A DNA stretch of 64,000 bases. Origin: Hymenoscyphus infarciens. Its lineage: Eukaryota > Ascomycota > Leotiomycetes > Helotiales > Helotiaceae. The notes beneath the pieces were generated by a model. The model saw only the letters and a program-made list of their open reading frames with translations, had not been told where the DNA came from and did no database searches. The position numbers and the translations under genes are program-made. The DNA lies in the NCBI GenBank assembly GCA_001414345.1, contig LLCB01000007.1, forward strand, positions 248,001 through 312,000, written 5' to 3'. Within the stretch, counting starts at the first letter, position 1. The number at the start of each line of letters is the position of its first letter. Below, in pieces: positions 13,240 to 24,974 of the stretch.

Positions 13240-13640
13240 GAGGCCTTTTTTTTAAGAACTTTTTTAGTAGACTTTTTCGTACTAGGAGTAGTATTAGCCT
13301 TACGCTATCTTAGAGAAGGTATATTAATTAAAAAGAAGAATAAAAGAGTATAAAAGAGGCGGTGGAAGTAGTAGAAGTAGTAGAAGTAGTAGGAGTAGAT
13401 AGAGAAAACTTAGCTTATATACTTATATTATAGGCTAACTTACGCTGAAATAATGATTTTTTTAGTAGAGGTTTTTAAATATAAGATTATAAGTAAATCA
13501 CTGTTTAATTTCTATATTATTATATACTTTAGTAGAGTTTAAAGAATGATTTAAATATTTAGTCGCGTTAGAGCTAGAAATATAAGATTAGAACCGCGTT
13601 CTACTAAATCACGTAGAGTATAAGAATAACTGAAGAGATA

Positions 13641-16584
13641 AGCCGAGTAACTTAAATAACACGTTTATTAAAATAAAATTTAGTTTAAAATACTTCTTTA
13701 GACTAATATATAATCTTTTTCTCTTTTTCTAAAAATCTATTTTAGAAAATTAAATAATACTTAAATTATAGACTAGAATCTATATTATATAATCTAGTAT
13801 TTAAGCTATTATTTAAAAGAAAAAAACATAGATTACGTAAGAAATATTAAATCTCTCTACTTATAAGTTATATAGTAGATCTACGATTCGTAGCTATTCG
13901 TCTCTACTTATTAAGTCTATACTTTTTAGTCTTTAATATCTCTTATTTAACTAATAAGTCTAAAATAAAATAAAAAATAAAAATATATATATAGTATAAA
14001 TATTAGCACTTTTTAGACGTTAATAGACTAATACTATAATAGTATAAAATATATACTACTACTAAAAAGGTATATAGAAGTATATTCGAGATAGAATAAT
14101 ATATATAAATACTAAGCTCTAGTATAAAAGAAAAGAAAAAACTATCTCTCTTCTATACTAAATATAAGTATCTATATATAAGAGATTAGAAACTACTAAG
14201 GTCTAATAATAATAATAACCGAGTCCTATCTAATATAGCTAATACTAAATAATAAGCGCTAAAAAGCTAAATATATAATATCTAAACCTTAATCCCTTCT
14301 ATATATAAATATTAGATATTAATATCTTTAATATCTTTAGTTATATAAGTATTAGTTATTCGTAATCTCGGCTTAGAGATAGTAATAGTTTTACAAATAC
14401 TAGTAATTTAGAATAGCGTACTATTATAAATACGTCTAAAAGAAATAAAGAATTAACTATATAAAATATATATAATATAAATACTTCTTAGATTTTAATA
14501 GACTAATAAGTTTAAACTAATTAACTAAATGTAAAAAGTATATTTATACTTTTTAATTTTTAAATAAACTAATAATACTTTTTTAGTATAGTTAATCTCT
14601 AGCTATCTACGTATCTATATATAAAGCTTTAGTAGTTATTTTCTAGCTATATTATTATATCTTCTAAGCGTTTATTATAATTTTCTAAACTATACTATAT
14701 TATAAAACTCTAACTAAGTTATATAATCTTTAGAAGAGTCTATTATAACTAAAATAACTATCTCTTAAAAGAGTTAAAACTTAGATAAATCTATATATCT
14801 ATAGTAATTATAAAAAGATTATCTATTTATTATTTATCTATTTACTATTATTTATTTACTACTATTGATTTTCTATTTATAATTAATTAGACTTATCTAC
14901 TATTATTAAAAGTTTTCTTTCTTCTAAATAGCTAATATCTTAATAAGATTTATATTATAGAAAAGACTTAATAAGACGAAGACTTATAACCTTAGATCGA
15001 GGTTACTATAAAATCTTAAATAGTCTCTATAGCTTATATAAAGCTAACTATAAAGCTTTCTATAGCTACTACTGATTTTATTCTTAACTCTTAAAAAAAT
15101 ACTTTCTTATTACGTTTTTTACTCTTTTTTATTATTATTTTATATAAGTAAGACTATATAACGCTAAGTAAGCTAATATATAATTTATTACTATATTATA
15201 TAAGAGTCTAAGAAAGTTTAGTTCTATTTACTAGTTCTAATATAAAGAGTTAAGAATTAATCTTTTAAATATAATTTAATATATAGTTATTACTAATTAT
15301 ATTAAATAAGTTATTATAACTTATAATTCTTAAATACTAAATTTTTCTATACTAAATATATATTTAAAATAAAGAAATAATAACTAATATATATAAGAAG
15401 CTTATAGAATATAAAAAGGTAAAAAGCTTAGATAGTAACTTAAGAAATATATTAAAAAGCTTTATTTAGATAATAGTTAACTAATAACCTTTAATATAAG
15501 TTCTTTAACTATATATTAGATTATTATAAGTATTTAAAATAATATAAATAAAATAACTATATATAAGAAATAAATATAATAGTCTTCTAATATAAAAAAG
15601 AATAAGAGTATTAATTATATTCTATTTATAAAGTTTATAGAGCTATATTAGTATTATCTAGAGATAAACTCTTTTTTAATAATACTTATATTAAGAAAGT
15701 TATAGTTATATTTAGATTTTCTTTTTTTTTAAAAAAAAGATTAAAAATATATATAAATAAAACTAGCTATATTAAGCTTATTTTAATAGCTAAAGTTATA
15801 GAAGCTATATAAAACTTATAATATAAGATAAGAGCTATTTAGCTATAAAATTCTTTTCTTAGTAACTATATTTAGTAATCTTTATAAAAAAAGACTAAAA
15901 ATATAACTATAAAACTAGCTATATTAGACTTCTTCTAATAGTTATAATTATATAAGCTATATAAAACTTACTTTAAAGTTCTTTTTTTAATAGCTTTTAT
16001 ATTAAATAAATTATATCTATATTAAAATAGAAGCTATAAAAAAGAGAAGTTTAGCTCTAGAAGACTCTAATCTAGATTTATAAGTTTTATATAGATTATA
16101 TTACTATAGCTATTAAACTAAGTCTAATATAGCTTTTTTAACTTCTATAATAATAAATATAGAATAGAGAATATATATTTAATATATCTATAACTTACTA
16201 TTTAATTAAAATAGAATAATTTATACTTACTAGACTTACTTAAAGTATTATATAGTAGAAGTTATATTAGTCTAAAAGTAGAGTCTATAATACTATTTTT
16301 AACTTACTCTTTTATAACTAAAGAGAACTAAAAGTTCTTAGACGCTCTAGAAGTTTCTATCTTTTCTACTTTCTAATTAGTGATTTAGTTCTTTTAGTTT
16401 ATATAAATAAAAGACAGAGAAAGATACTAGAGTAGTCTACTATTAAGTCTTATTTAATATTATTTATTTACTATTATTTATTTACTATTTTTTATTCTCT
16501 AATTATAATTAATTAGACTTATTTACTAGTCTTACTAGAAATTATAAAATTTCTAAATAACTATTATTTTAATAAAGTCTATAT
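13641..16584. repeat. Unclassified RIP-mutated repeats between the two inverted A elements
   Basis: No gene is readable. The stretch contains the solo-LTR-like repeat B1 (14035-14428). It also has a direct repeat of about 90 bp (about 15735-15820 and 15885-15980), with a weaker inverted copy near 16080-16150. Segments near 14800-15080 recur in decayed form near 16450-16570 and 17340-17520, which suggests a larger duplicated element broken by later insertions. Confidence 0.5.
14035..14428 (+). repeat. Solo-LTR-like repeat, family B, copy 1
   Basis: The ends are TATAATAG and CTATTATA, which are TGTAATAG and CTATTACA before RIP. AATAC occurs directly on both sides, a 5-bp target duplication. 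The interior matches copy 2 at 24975 closely, including an AATAATAATAATAA tract. Confidence 0.65.
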
Positions 16585-16586
16585 TA

Positions 16587-17289
16587 TCTCTTTAGTTATT
16601 CTTATACTCTACGTGATTTAGTAGAACGCGGTTCTAATCTTCTATTTCTAGCTCTAACGCGACTAAATATTTAAATTATTATCTTATTCTTTAAACTCTA
16701 CTAAAGTATATAATAATATAGAAATTTAATAATAATTTACCTATAATCTTATATTTAAAAAGCTCTACTAAAAAAAGAATTATTTTAGCGTAAGTTAGTC
16801 TATAATACGAGCTTATCTACTTCTATTACTCCTACTACTTCTACTACTTCCACTGCTACTTTTATACTCTTTTATACTTCTTTTTAATTAATATACCTTC
16901 TCTAGAATAACGTAAGACTAATACTACTCCTAGTACGAAAAAGTCTACTAAAAGAGCCTTAAAAGCTACTAAAAAAGTCCTTAAAAAGGCCTCTTAAGTA
17001 CGCTTTATAAACGTGTTTCTTAACTAGAAAGAATTCTATAAAATAGAAGTTATTAAGAGAGTAGAAGAGATTAAATAAAGAGGTAGAAAGAGGCATATCT
17101 CTACTATATATAGAGTAAATATAAATAGCTTTAATTCAGATTTTAATATCTTAGTACTTCTAAACTAGCTTAGTAGTATCGTAGTTCGAAGCTATCTAGA
17201 TTTTAGTCTAAAACTACTTTAAATAAGAGTAGTTTTAAACTAGACTACTAAACGCGTATATACGTAAGATATAAAAATAACTAAAGAGA
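16587..17289. mobile_element. TA-flanked inverted-repeat DNA transposon, copy A' (inverted relative to copy A)
   Basis: The element is 703 bp. Its ends match those of copy A, with TA at 16585-16586 and 17290-17291. The interior is the reverse complement of copy A, including the trinucleotide tract (about 16815-16855). It keeps about 120 bp that copy A has lost. Read along the plus strand, 17040-17130 still gives a basic stretch (EVIKRVEEIK then RGRKRHIS), perhaps a coding relic. The element is too short for a whole transposase and belongs to no family I can name beyond the TA-inserting superfamily. Confidence 0.65.
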
Positions 17290-17291
17290 TA

Positions 17292-18690
17292 GAAAATACT
17301 TAATAAAACTAAGACTTATAAACTTAGATTATAGTTATTATATATTATACTAATTATATTCGCTATTATCTATTTACTATTATTTCTTAATAAAGTTTAA
17401 AATACTTAATAAAGCTACTACTTACGACCTTAGTTTAAGATTACTATAAAATCTAAAATAGTTCTTAGAACTTATATAGAGCTAACTATAAAGATTTTAG
17501 CACTATAGTAGAGACTTTATTATTAATTAGTCTACGCGATTAGAATAATTAGATTTCTAGAATAGTTAGAATAATTAAAGAAGTGAAAGTAACTTAAGAC
17601 TATAAATACGAGTTCTTAGAAGCTCTTATAATAGCTAGAGCTTTTAAATAAACTTGAAATAGTAGAGAAGTATTTAATATAAATTTAAGATTTAATATAT
17701 TTTCATAAACTAGCTAAATTAAAACGAATATATATATAAATTTCATATCTTTTCATATAGTTAAAGCAGATAAGAGAGTATCTAAAGCTTAACTAATATA
17801 ATAAAACTCTATAGTTATTATAATATTTAGCTTAGAAACGTAGGCTAAAACAAATTATATAATCACGTAACTGTTTTAGTCTAAGGTTCTAAGCTAAATA
17901 TCTATTATATTAGTACGTAACTAGCTAAAATTTATAGCGTCTAGTTTTAATACTATTAGTAGTTATTTTAGATATATAATTATTTATCTTATATATTATA
18001 TAGACTAATAACTAGTAATAGAATATTAATACTTAGAGAGTAAGTCGAAACTACTAGTTTACACTTATATATAATACAGATAATTATTAATTCTAGCTAA
18101 ATAGTTTTATATAAATTTTATAAAACGTTTTATAAAGTTATACTAATTATATTATATAAAGTAAATTATCAAATAAATATAAGAAACGAATAATAAATTC
18201 GAAGGTGCCTTTTATATAGTTTATTTAATAGGCCTAGTAATAGCTTACTAGCTAAACGACGTCTAACTACTAACTTCCGGCTTCTAATCTAGATAACTTA
18301 ATCGCTAATTAAGACTCTCTCTCTTAACTATCAGTCATATACAAGAGTAGCTTAGCTGTGAAATGTCGGTGCGGTCTATAGACATTTAGAGAGAGAGGAG
18401 TAACTAACTCGCTACTTTTTTGGCCCTCACTGTTTATTAGCTCACTCGTAAATTACTGGCTTACTCGCAACTTTCCGCCCTAGTTTTTTATGGCTTACTC
18501 AACAATTGATGGTTTAATAGTTGTTACTCCTTGAGTAAGCCAGACATGAAAACAAATTGAGAAGTGATAAAATATGAAATGTGAATTTCTGAAAAAAAAA
18601 ATCTCTCTGAAAACTCCTAACTCCCAACTCCAATCAAACCCTACGTCTACTCAAACAACTAAGAAATAGAATTCAACAAAAGAAACCCCC
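17292..18690. other. End of RIP block 1 and spacer before the secreted-protein gene
   Basis: RIP-mutated DNA continues to about 18250 and then changes to normal composition. No gene is seen. Several copies of GGCTTACTC and its complement lie at 18390-18545, including a perfect hairpin, and look like the remains of a small inverted-repeat element close to the 3' end of the next gene. Confidence 0.5.
18491..18542. repeat. 12-bp perfect inverted repeat with a 28-base loop
   Basis: TGGCTTACTCAA (18491-18502) is mirrored by TTGAGTAAGCCA (18531-18542). A further direct copy of TGGCTTACTC lies at 18457. This is a likely MITE tip or footprint. It is about 150 bp beyond the stop of the minus-strand gene, so a role in its mRNA 3' end is possible but unsupported. 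Confidence 0.55.
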
Positions 18691-19803
18691 TTAAGCCAAA
18701 ATCTGACAAGCCTCAACATTCTTTCCAAACCCGACAACCTTCTCCAAAACGCTCAAAACAACCCCCTCGGGCGCCTCTGCCTCAATGCCAGCTTCAATTT
18801 CCACAACACCACCCGCAGAAACAACAGCAGCCTTCAAAGCAACCAACTCTGCAGAAGCCGTAGAAGTAGCAAGTCCATCAACACACTCCTTGATACTCTC
18901 CACATAAGTGAAAACCGCAACGCCCAAACAGCTCTCCTCATCACGCTCCTTCAATCCAATGTCATTCAATAAACCACCAATGGCACTAGTAATAGCAGGT
19001 AACTGTCCATCAATGAAGCTCACAACCCCACTTGCACCTGGGATGGCAGCTGTGATTTTGCTCTCGATGTTTCCAATCACGGCACTAGCTTGAGGCGCGA
19101 TCAAACTTCCGAGAATACCAGTTGCCTTTCCAAAGAGGTTAGATTCAATACCATCAATTACTGCATTTGAGCCACCAATCTTGCTCTTTGCGCCAGCGAT
19201 GACGGAGCTGGCTTTTGCGAGACCCGCTGAGGGGATGAGAGCTGTGATTTTGGGGATTAGGTCAGAGCCGGCTTTGGTTGGTGTGATGTCTGTTGGGGAG
19301 GAGGTGAATGGAGCGTCGTCTGACCCTGATGCTGTGGGGACGTCGCCAGATGGAATGGGGGTGTCAGAGGAGGATTCCTGATGGGCTCTGATAACCATTG
19401 TGTGGATTTCAGTTACAGAGACTGGGAGGGCGGAGGTTGTTTGGGTTGAGAAGGATGATGGGATGGTGCTGACTTGTACTTCGGGTGTACCAGTGATGAT
19501 GCCGGCAGATCTATCTCTGAGTTTTGGTTCCTGGGTGGCGGTACTGTTGGGGCATGTTGACTTTTCAGAGAAGTAGTCTGCAATACTTTCGTCGGATGTA
19601 ATAACATCGTCAGGGATGGCAACGATGAGGTTGAGAAATGAGGTGAGATTTTCAATTGTGGTGTTGGAGAAAGGGAAAGCTGGGATCTTGGAAGCAGTAG
19701 ATGATGAGCTTGAAGAAGTCTTTGATGGCGAAATTGCAGCAGCAGAACTAAGCTGAGCTGCGTATAGAGCAGTCGCTAGGACGAGAGAAGATTGTAAATG
19801 CAT
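18691..19803 (-). CDS. Secreted Ser/Thr-rich protein of unknown function, single exon
   Basis: The protein has 370 residues. The start is the Met at 19803, followed by a signal peptide (MHLQSSLVLATALYAAQLSSA). An upstream in-frame Met at 19914 is unlikely because a TATAAA lies at 19925-19920, directly before it. After the signal come a Ser-rich linker, a Ser/Thr/Pro-rich middle suited to O-glycosylation, and a C-terminal third rich in Ala, Gly, Ile and Val. Two cysteines lie in SCLGVAVFTYVESIKECVD, one in the final NVEACQILA and one in STCPNST. I recognise no family. The gene sits alone in a 2.4-kb island between two RIP blocks, a setting where fungi often keep fast-evolving secreted proteins. 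A cell-wall or effector-like role is inference only. The open frame escaped RIP. Confidence 0.8.
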   Translation of the reverse strand: MHLQSSLVLATALYAAQLSSAAAISPSKTSSSSSSTASKIPAFPFSNTTIENLTSFLNLIVAIPDDVITSDESIADYFSEKSTCPNSTATQEPKLRDRSAGIITGTPEVQVSTIPSSFSTQTTSALPVSVTEIHTMVIRAHQESSSDTPIPSGDVPTASGSDDAPFTSSPTDITPTKAGSDLIPKITALIPSAGLAKASSVIAGAKSKIGGSNAVIDGIESNLFGKATGILGSLIAPQASAVIGNIESKITAAIPGASGVVSFIDGQLPAITSAIGGLLNDIGLKERDEESCLGVAVFTYVESIKECVDGLATSTASAELVALKAAVVSAGGVVEIEAGIEAEAPEGVVLSVLEKVVGFGKNVEACQILA

Positions 19804-19919
19804 CTTGCAAAGGTATTTAGTCTCCAGGACCCAAAGAATGGAAGGAATTGAAGAGGATGTTGGAAATGCGAGAGAAAGCGAGGATGTGCTGATGGATAGA
19901 AATGTGCACCTCAAGACTC

Positions 19920-19925
19920 TTTATA
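19920..19925 (-). promoter_or_regulatory. TATA box of the secreted-protein gene
   Basis: TATAAA reads on the minus strand about 117 nt upstream of the chosen ATG (19803). It supports that start over the one at 19914. Confidence 0.5.
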
Positions 19926-20690
19926 TCAACAAGTCGACAAACTGACGAGTGCCTCGAAATTCATTATCCACCGCTAACAAAAAATGTGGTTCAAATTAAT
20001 TACCGAACTATTACCAGGAAACAATCGAACTGAACAAACAACGTCAATATCCAAGTAATAAGCTCCCCATTATGCCCATCATTCAAGAACATCAATTGGA
20101 TGACTTCTTCAGAAACCCCACCTTGAGGCTTGTAAGTTGTTGACCTTTCCCACCTCGTAGATAACCGTCGAGAAAGTGGGCAAGCGGCCAGGCCGACATC
20201 ATTATCCATCACATTCGGTGAGCTGAGATCTGACTGCGGATTGCGCAGCCACTGTCGGTTCTCAGAGAAGTGTGAATATTCGACGTCCGGTTTATGCATG
20301 AACAAAAGATGAACTCTTGAAACAAGAACCCATGGGGAGATCACAGCTTTCTCCACACTCGCTTATAAATCCCCACCACGCCATATTATTAAGGGGCCGC
20401 AAAATAGGCTCTCGCCACTCTGCTTCTACCGAGATCCCTCTAAGCCAAATATAGACCGAGATGCTCATTGGGTTGGGGGAACCAGCGAGTCTCGATTTCG
20501 AGAATAGAATGTTCTCTTTCGATGAATGCTAATGTCTATTTGCTATACGAAAGCAAGCGGAGTGCCAAGGCCACTCCCGGGGAGTGTCAATTACATTCTA
20601 ACAAGGGTTTAAAACCTTTAGAGCAGACAGAGTAGAGATAAAAAGTAGATGTGAAGAATAGTAACGAGAATGTCGATGCTTATAAGCTCG
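19926..20690. other. Upstream region of the secreted-protein gene
   Basis: The base composition is normal. A 118-codon minus-strand open frame (20356-20000) has no recognisable features and probably is not a gene. The region ends at GCTCGCGCGCGTTAA near 20690, after which RIP-altered sequence begins. Confidence 0.5.
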
Positions 20691-22250
20691 CGCGCGTTAA
20701 TCTCTACCTTATTATAAGAGGTCTAGAGTATATTTAAACTTATATTCTAATAGAAAAAGAAGTTTTAAAGTTTATAAGTCTAAATATAAAAACAAGTATA
20801 TTTATAGCTTTAAAAGTATAAAAGTAGTAGTAGAAGTAAGTAAAATATAATTAAAAGTTTATAACTAAAAATTATAAACTATAGCTCTATCCGCTTATGT
20901 CTGTTCCGTACTTACGAGGCTTTTGAGTACCTTCATAAACACTAGGATTCTATGCGAATATCTTAGCTTCGACTCTGCCTCTCTTCCTTACTCGCGATAT
21001 CTTCCGTCGCGTATATATATGAAGAAACAGTTCTTATAGTGCCTACTGTCCGGGTTCGCAATAGCAAGCCCCGATTATATATCTTAAAGGAAAAGAGAGG
21101 GTTTTTAAGATAGTTATATAATTATCTAAAAATTTCACCTTTCCTAGAATAGTCCTAAGATAGTCTTAAATAACGCTTATTCTTAAGTTTCCTAACTGTC
21201 TATTTAATAGATACTCTTTATATAAGATTATCTTAAGAGAGTTTACTTAGAAGATTATTTAATAATATAAAGATAGTATCTAATAATATAAAACTTAAAG
21301 ACTATTTTAGATTAGTTTAGTATAAATTAATAGTAGTATAATAGTTTTTTTTAAAAGAAAATTTTACTTTTAAGATAATTAGTTTATATAACTATTACTT
21401 AACTATCTAGAAAATAGGAAGTATTTATAAAGTATTTATAAACTAAAAAGCTATTAAAAAGCTAAAATTGTTAATATTAAAAAGAGATTTTATAAGTTAA
21501 GATAGTAGTAAAGTAGTCTCTTACTTTTAAGTAGAGTATAAAACTTAAAGTAGCTTAATATAAAAACTATCTTAGTACTAATATCTCTTAAGTTACTCTT
21601 ATAAAGCTATTAGTAACGTTTAAGTAGTTATAAATAAGAATTGATTTTAAAAGAAATATAGTTAAAAAGAATATATTTAAAAAAAGATATATTTAAAGTT
21701 ATAATAATTTAGAAGCTTAATTATTTCTACTTTAAGACTACTTTTAGACCTCTTTTTAACTATCTTAGATTCTTTTAGAAAAAAGGCTTTAAATAGAACC
21801 TAGATAATCTCTTAACTTCTCTAGGTTATTTTATAATTTAATAAAGTCTATAAAGAGTAATATCTAAAGCTTATTTTAATTCTTATTAATTATAAACTCT
21901 CTAGTAATAAAATAGCTAAGTTATAAAAGGTAGTAGTAAGCTAGTAAATAGGTATTAATAGTAAAGCGCTTAAAAGACTCTTTATTAATATAGACTTATA
22001 TTATAATATACTAAATATTTTAATAAACATAGCTAGGTAGTAAATATAAAGTTAGAAACCTCTAGCTATATTTATTTATATATAAAAAAGATTTTAAAAA
22101 AGGAATAAGAAAAAGAAGAGTATTATTAGATTAATCTCTTAAAAATAAACTAAAGTTAAATTAACTCTTCTTATCTTTATTATTAGTCTCTAGATAGAGT
22201 TTTAATTTAAAAAACCTCTCTCTCTTAATAGATATAGTACTAGGTAATAA

Positions 22251-22275
22251 GTCTAAGCTATTTAAGCGAGCGGCG
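22251..22275 (+). repeat. Left terminal inverted repeat of the Tc1/mariner element
   Basis: The repeat pairs with 23603-23628 over about 25 bp with one inserted T. The core GAGCGGCG is GC-rich and escaped RIP because it lacks CA and TG. Confidence 0.8.
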
Positions 22276-23623
22276 GGTTCCTCTACTATTACTATCTCTA
22301 TAAAAGAGAGTGTATTATAAGTAATATATACTAGAATTAGATAAGAAGTTACTATAAAGAACCTCTTAGGTCTAGTCTATATTATAAGCTATCTAACTTA
22401 AAAAAGTAACTAAAAATAAGCCTAGTACTTTATATACTACCTATTCGCTATAATATAAGCCTCTATTCTAGAGAGTATACTCTTATAGAGATAGTTAAAG
22501 GAGCTTTTATCTAAAGTATTCTAGGCTACTTATAAAGTACTTTTAAGCCTTTACCTTAAATACTTACTCTTAGAAGTGTCTATAGCTATATTAGGGAATA
22601 TCTTAAAGACTCTTACTTTAAGAATCTATTAAATATACTTAATCGAGTTAAGATCTAGAGAATAAGAGAGCTAATTCTTAAGTATATTAATTCTATACTT
22701 TATAAACTACTCTTTAACCTTACTAGTAGTATAAATAGAGGTATTATCTTATATAAAGAGATACCTCTTACTCTTCTCTTCTTACTTCTTAAACTATAGT
22801 TTTACTTCTATCTTAAGAACCTCTAAGTAGCTTTCTATTAAGTACTTATACTTTATAGACTTAAAATCTTAATCTATAATATAGAGATTAAATTATACGT
22901 TATTCTAGAAGTAACCCTAGACTATAACTTTTATATTCTTCTTATAGTTATAGGCCTAGACTATTTCCTAGTTCTAGACTTAGTTCGTAGTATAGAACAC
23001 CTATTCTACTCTTTTACTCTACCTCTACTCTATTAAACACTTATTACTCTAATATATTAAGCTTTATTCCTTCTTAGTTATATACCTCTACTTTAAATAC
23101 TATATTAGATGTTTAGTAGTATTAACTATAGTAAGTAGTAGGCAGCGTCTAGCCTACTAGTTCGTAATACCGTTATTACTAAGAATAGTCTTAAGAGTAG
23201 TTATCTTAAAAGTAAGCTAGTATACTATAATAACCTATATATAGGTATTCTTAGGATTAAGTCGGATATGTTATAGTATATATTATATATCTACTTTAGA
23301 GTATTCTTTTAGCCTAGTTATTCGTAGTAGAGAGTCGCTATTAATATAGAAGTCGTCGAGAAAGAGAGTGCTTTATACTACGCTATAGAAGACATCGAGG
23401 ACTATAGCTATCTCTTTTTCTTTAGCTCTCTTATAAGCTATGCTAGCGATATAGCCTCTTTAGTAGAGTAATAGTTCGTAATTAAAGTCTCTTATCTTTA
23501 AGATATTAGCTAGAGGCTTATAGATTAGAGATATATTAAGAAAGATATATATATAGGAAAGAAGAAGGTTAGAGAACACGTCGTAGTATTTAAGTAGGTT
23601 TTACGCCGCTCGCTTAAAATAGC
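22256..23623 (-). mobile_element. Tc1/mariner DNA transposon, RIP-inactivated
   Basis: The element is 1,368 bp. Its inverted ends are AGCTATTTAAGCGAGCGGCG at the left and the reverse complement with one indel at the right. TA flanks both sides (22254-22255 and 23624-23625), within a palindromic GTCTA..TAGAC context. On the minus strand, around 22756-22610, the decayed transposase still shows FIQDNTSIYTTSKVK, matching the second catalytic Asp block (QDNAPIH-like) of Tc1/mariner. SSLILQILTRLSIFN follows, matching the SPDLNPIEN block with the last acid of the DDE triad. Length and target site fit the superfamily. Stops and C-to-T changes make it inactive. Confidence 0.85.
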
Positions 23624-23628
23624 TTAGA
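23603..23628 (-). repeat. Right terminal inverted repeat of the Tc1/mariner element
   Basis: This is the reverse complement of 22251-22275 with one indel. Confidence 0.8.
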
Positions 23629-24974
23629 CTTTCTAACTAGTACTATATTAATAACTTATTCTTTTTTTTTGAAATCTTCTTTTTTTTTTTATTATTCTTT
23701 TATTTAAACTATCTTTCTTTATAAGCTTATCTTTTATTTTTAGCTTTATAGAAATTCTTTTTATAAAAGATAAATTAACTTTACTTAAGAGTTAATTATC
23801 TTATAATAGACTTTCTATCTATCTTAGAGAATATAGAGATAAACTTAAGTATAAAGATTTAAATATAACTCTTTTATATACTACTTCTCTTAATACTTAT
23901 ATTTAATAAAGTTAAAGTATCTTTTTTTATAAAAAATTATTTAAAAAAATAAACTTTAAATAAAACTTTATAAAATACTTATAGATAATTTAAAGTATAT
24001 ATCTTTCTTATAATATATAAGTAGTTCTCTAGTAGTAAGATTATCTTTTATAGCTCTTTTAGTATAAAGCTATAATAATATTAGTAAAGCTAAGAGTAAG
24101 ATTTAGAGAAGAAGAAGAAAAGAAGAAACGTATAATAGTAGTATTAATAAGCTTATTCTATATATACTAAAATATTACTACTATATACCTCTTAAGAAGT
24201 CTATATACTATATTATTCTTATTAATACCTAGTAGCTATTTTTAAACTCTATTATTTTTTTTTCTTCTATACTTATTATAAAGATAAATTATATAATTCT
24301 AGTATATCTACTTATATATCTTTATATAAATAATATTCTAATCTCTTAATACTACTTTTTTAGAGAATATATTAAGTTATACTTAATTTAGTTATAGACT
24401 CTTTTTATATTTCTTTCTAATAGATAATATATCTTTACTTTCTCTATCTTTACTATTATCTTTACTTTTATAGTTATTATCTTCGTTTTCCTTATCTAGG
24501 ATTTTATTAAGATTATTCTTATCTTTAATAATAACTTTAAGCTAAATAGTACTAACTAATCTATAGTACGAGGAAGTTTCTTATATCTGAGATTTATAAG
24601 TTTAAGTAGTTTAAGAAGTTTCTAGTTAGGTTTAGAGTCTACGATCTTAAGAATAGAGTACTTTAACTTAAACTTAAGATATAAGTATACTATTATAAGA
24701 ATTTAAGTATAAGTAGCTCTTTTAAAAGTAGCCTTTTTAGTAACTTTAGAATTTTAAGCATTAGAGCTTTTAGAAATGTCTTATTCTTTTCAATAGTAAG
24801 AAGAAGTTAGAGTTTTAGATAAATAGTACTAGTAATTGAATTTAGTATTAATATAAATAATCTAGTATTAAAATTTATATTACTTACTATTAGATCTAAT
24901 AAGTCTTTAAGTAGAACTAAGCTAGCTTAGCTAGTAATAGAACTCTCTCTTAACTTTCTTATAAAAGCTATTAT

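Larger units (their letters stand above)
7278..13638. mobile_element. TA-flanked inverted-repeat DNA transposon, copy A (split by the gypsy element)
   Basis: The left end begins TCTCTTTAGTTATTCTTATA at 7278. The right end, finishing at 13638, is its reverse complement with one mismatch over about 28 bp. TA dinucleotides flank both ends (7276-7277 and 13639-13640), as expected for Tc1/mariner/Fot1-type insertion. Without the nested retrotransposon (7464-13239) and its target duplication, the element is about 580 bp. It is too short for a full transposase, so it is non-autonomous or internally deleted. An AGTAGA-rich trinucleotide tract lies at about 13363-13397. Compared with copy A' it lacks about 120 bp. 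Confidence 0.7.
6720..18250. repeat. RIP-mutated repeat block 1 (11.5 kb)
   Basis: Nearly every CA and TG is gone, replaced by TA. Remaining C is mostly in CT, CC or CG and remaining G in AG, GG or CG. Stops occur in every frame. This is what CpA-directed repeat-induced point mutation leaves in duplicated DNA of ascomycetes. The block contains a gypsy chromovirus, two copies of a TA-flanked element, one solo-LTR-like repeat and unclassified repeats. Both borders are sharp. Confidence 0.9.

Noticed and set aside
13363..13397. AGTAGA trinucleotide run as a functional coding repeat
   Set aside because: It lies inside the short TA-flanked element and recurs inverted in its sister copy, so it belongs to the transposon.
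19804..19914. Extending the secreted protein to the upstream Met at 19914
   Set aside because: A TATAAA sits directly before it, and the internal Met begins a clean signal peptide.
20000..20356. 118-codon minus-strand frame upstream of the secreted-protein gene
   Set aside because: No domain or signal, and it lies where that gene's promoter should be.
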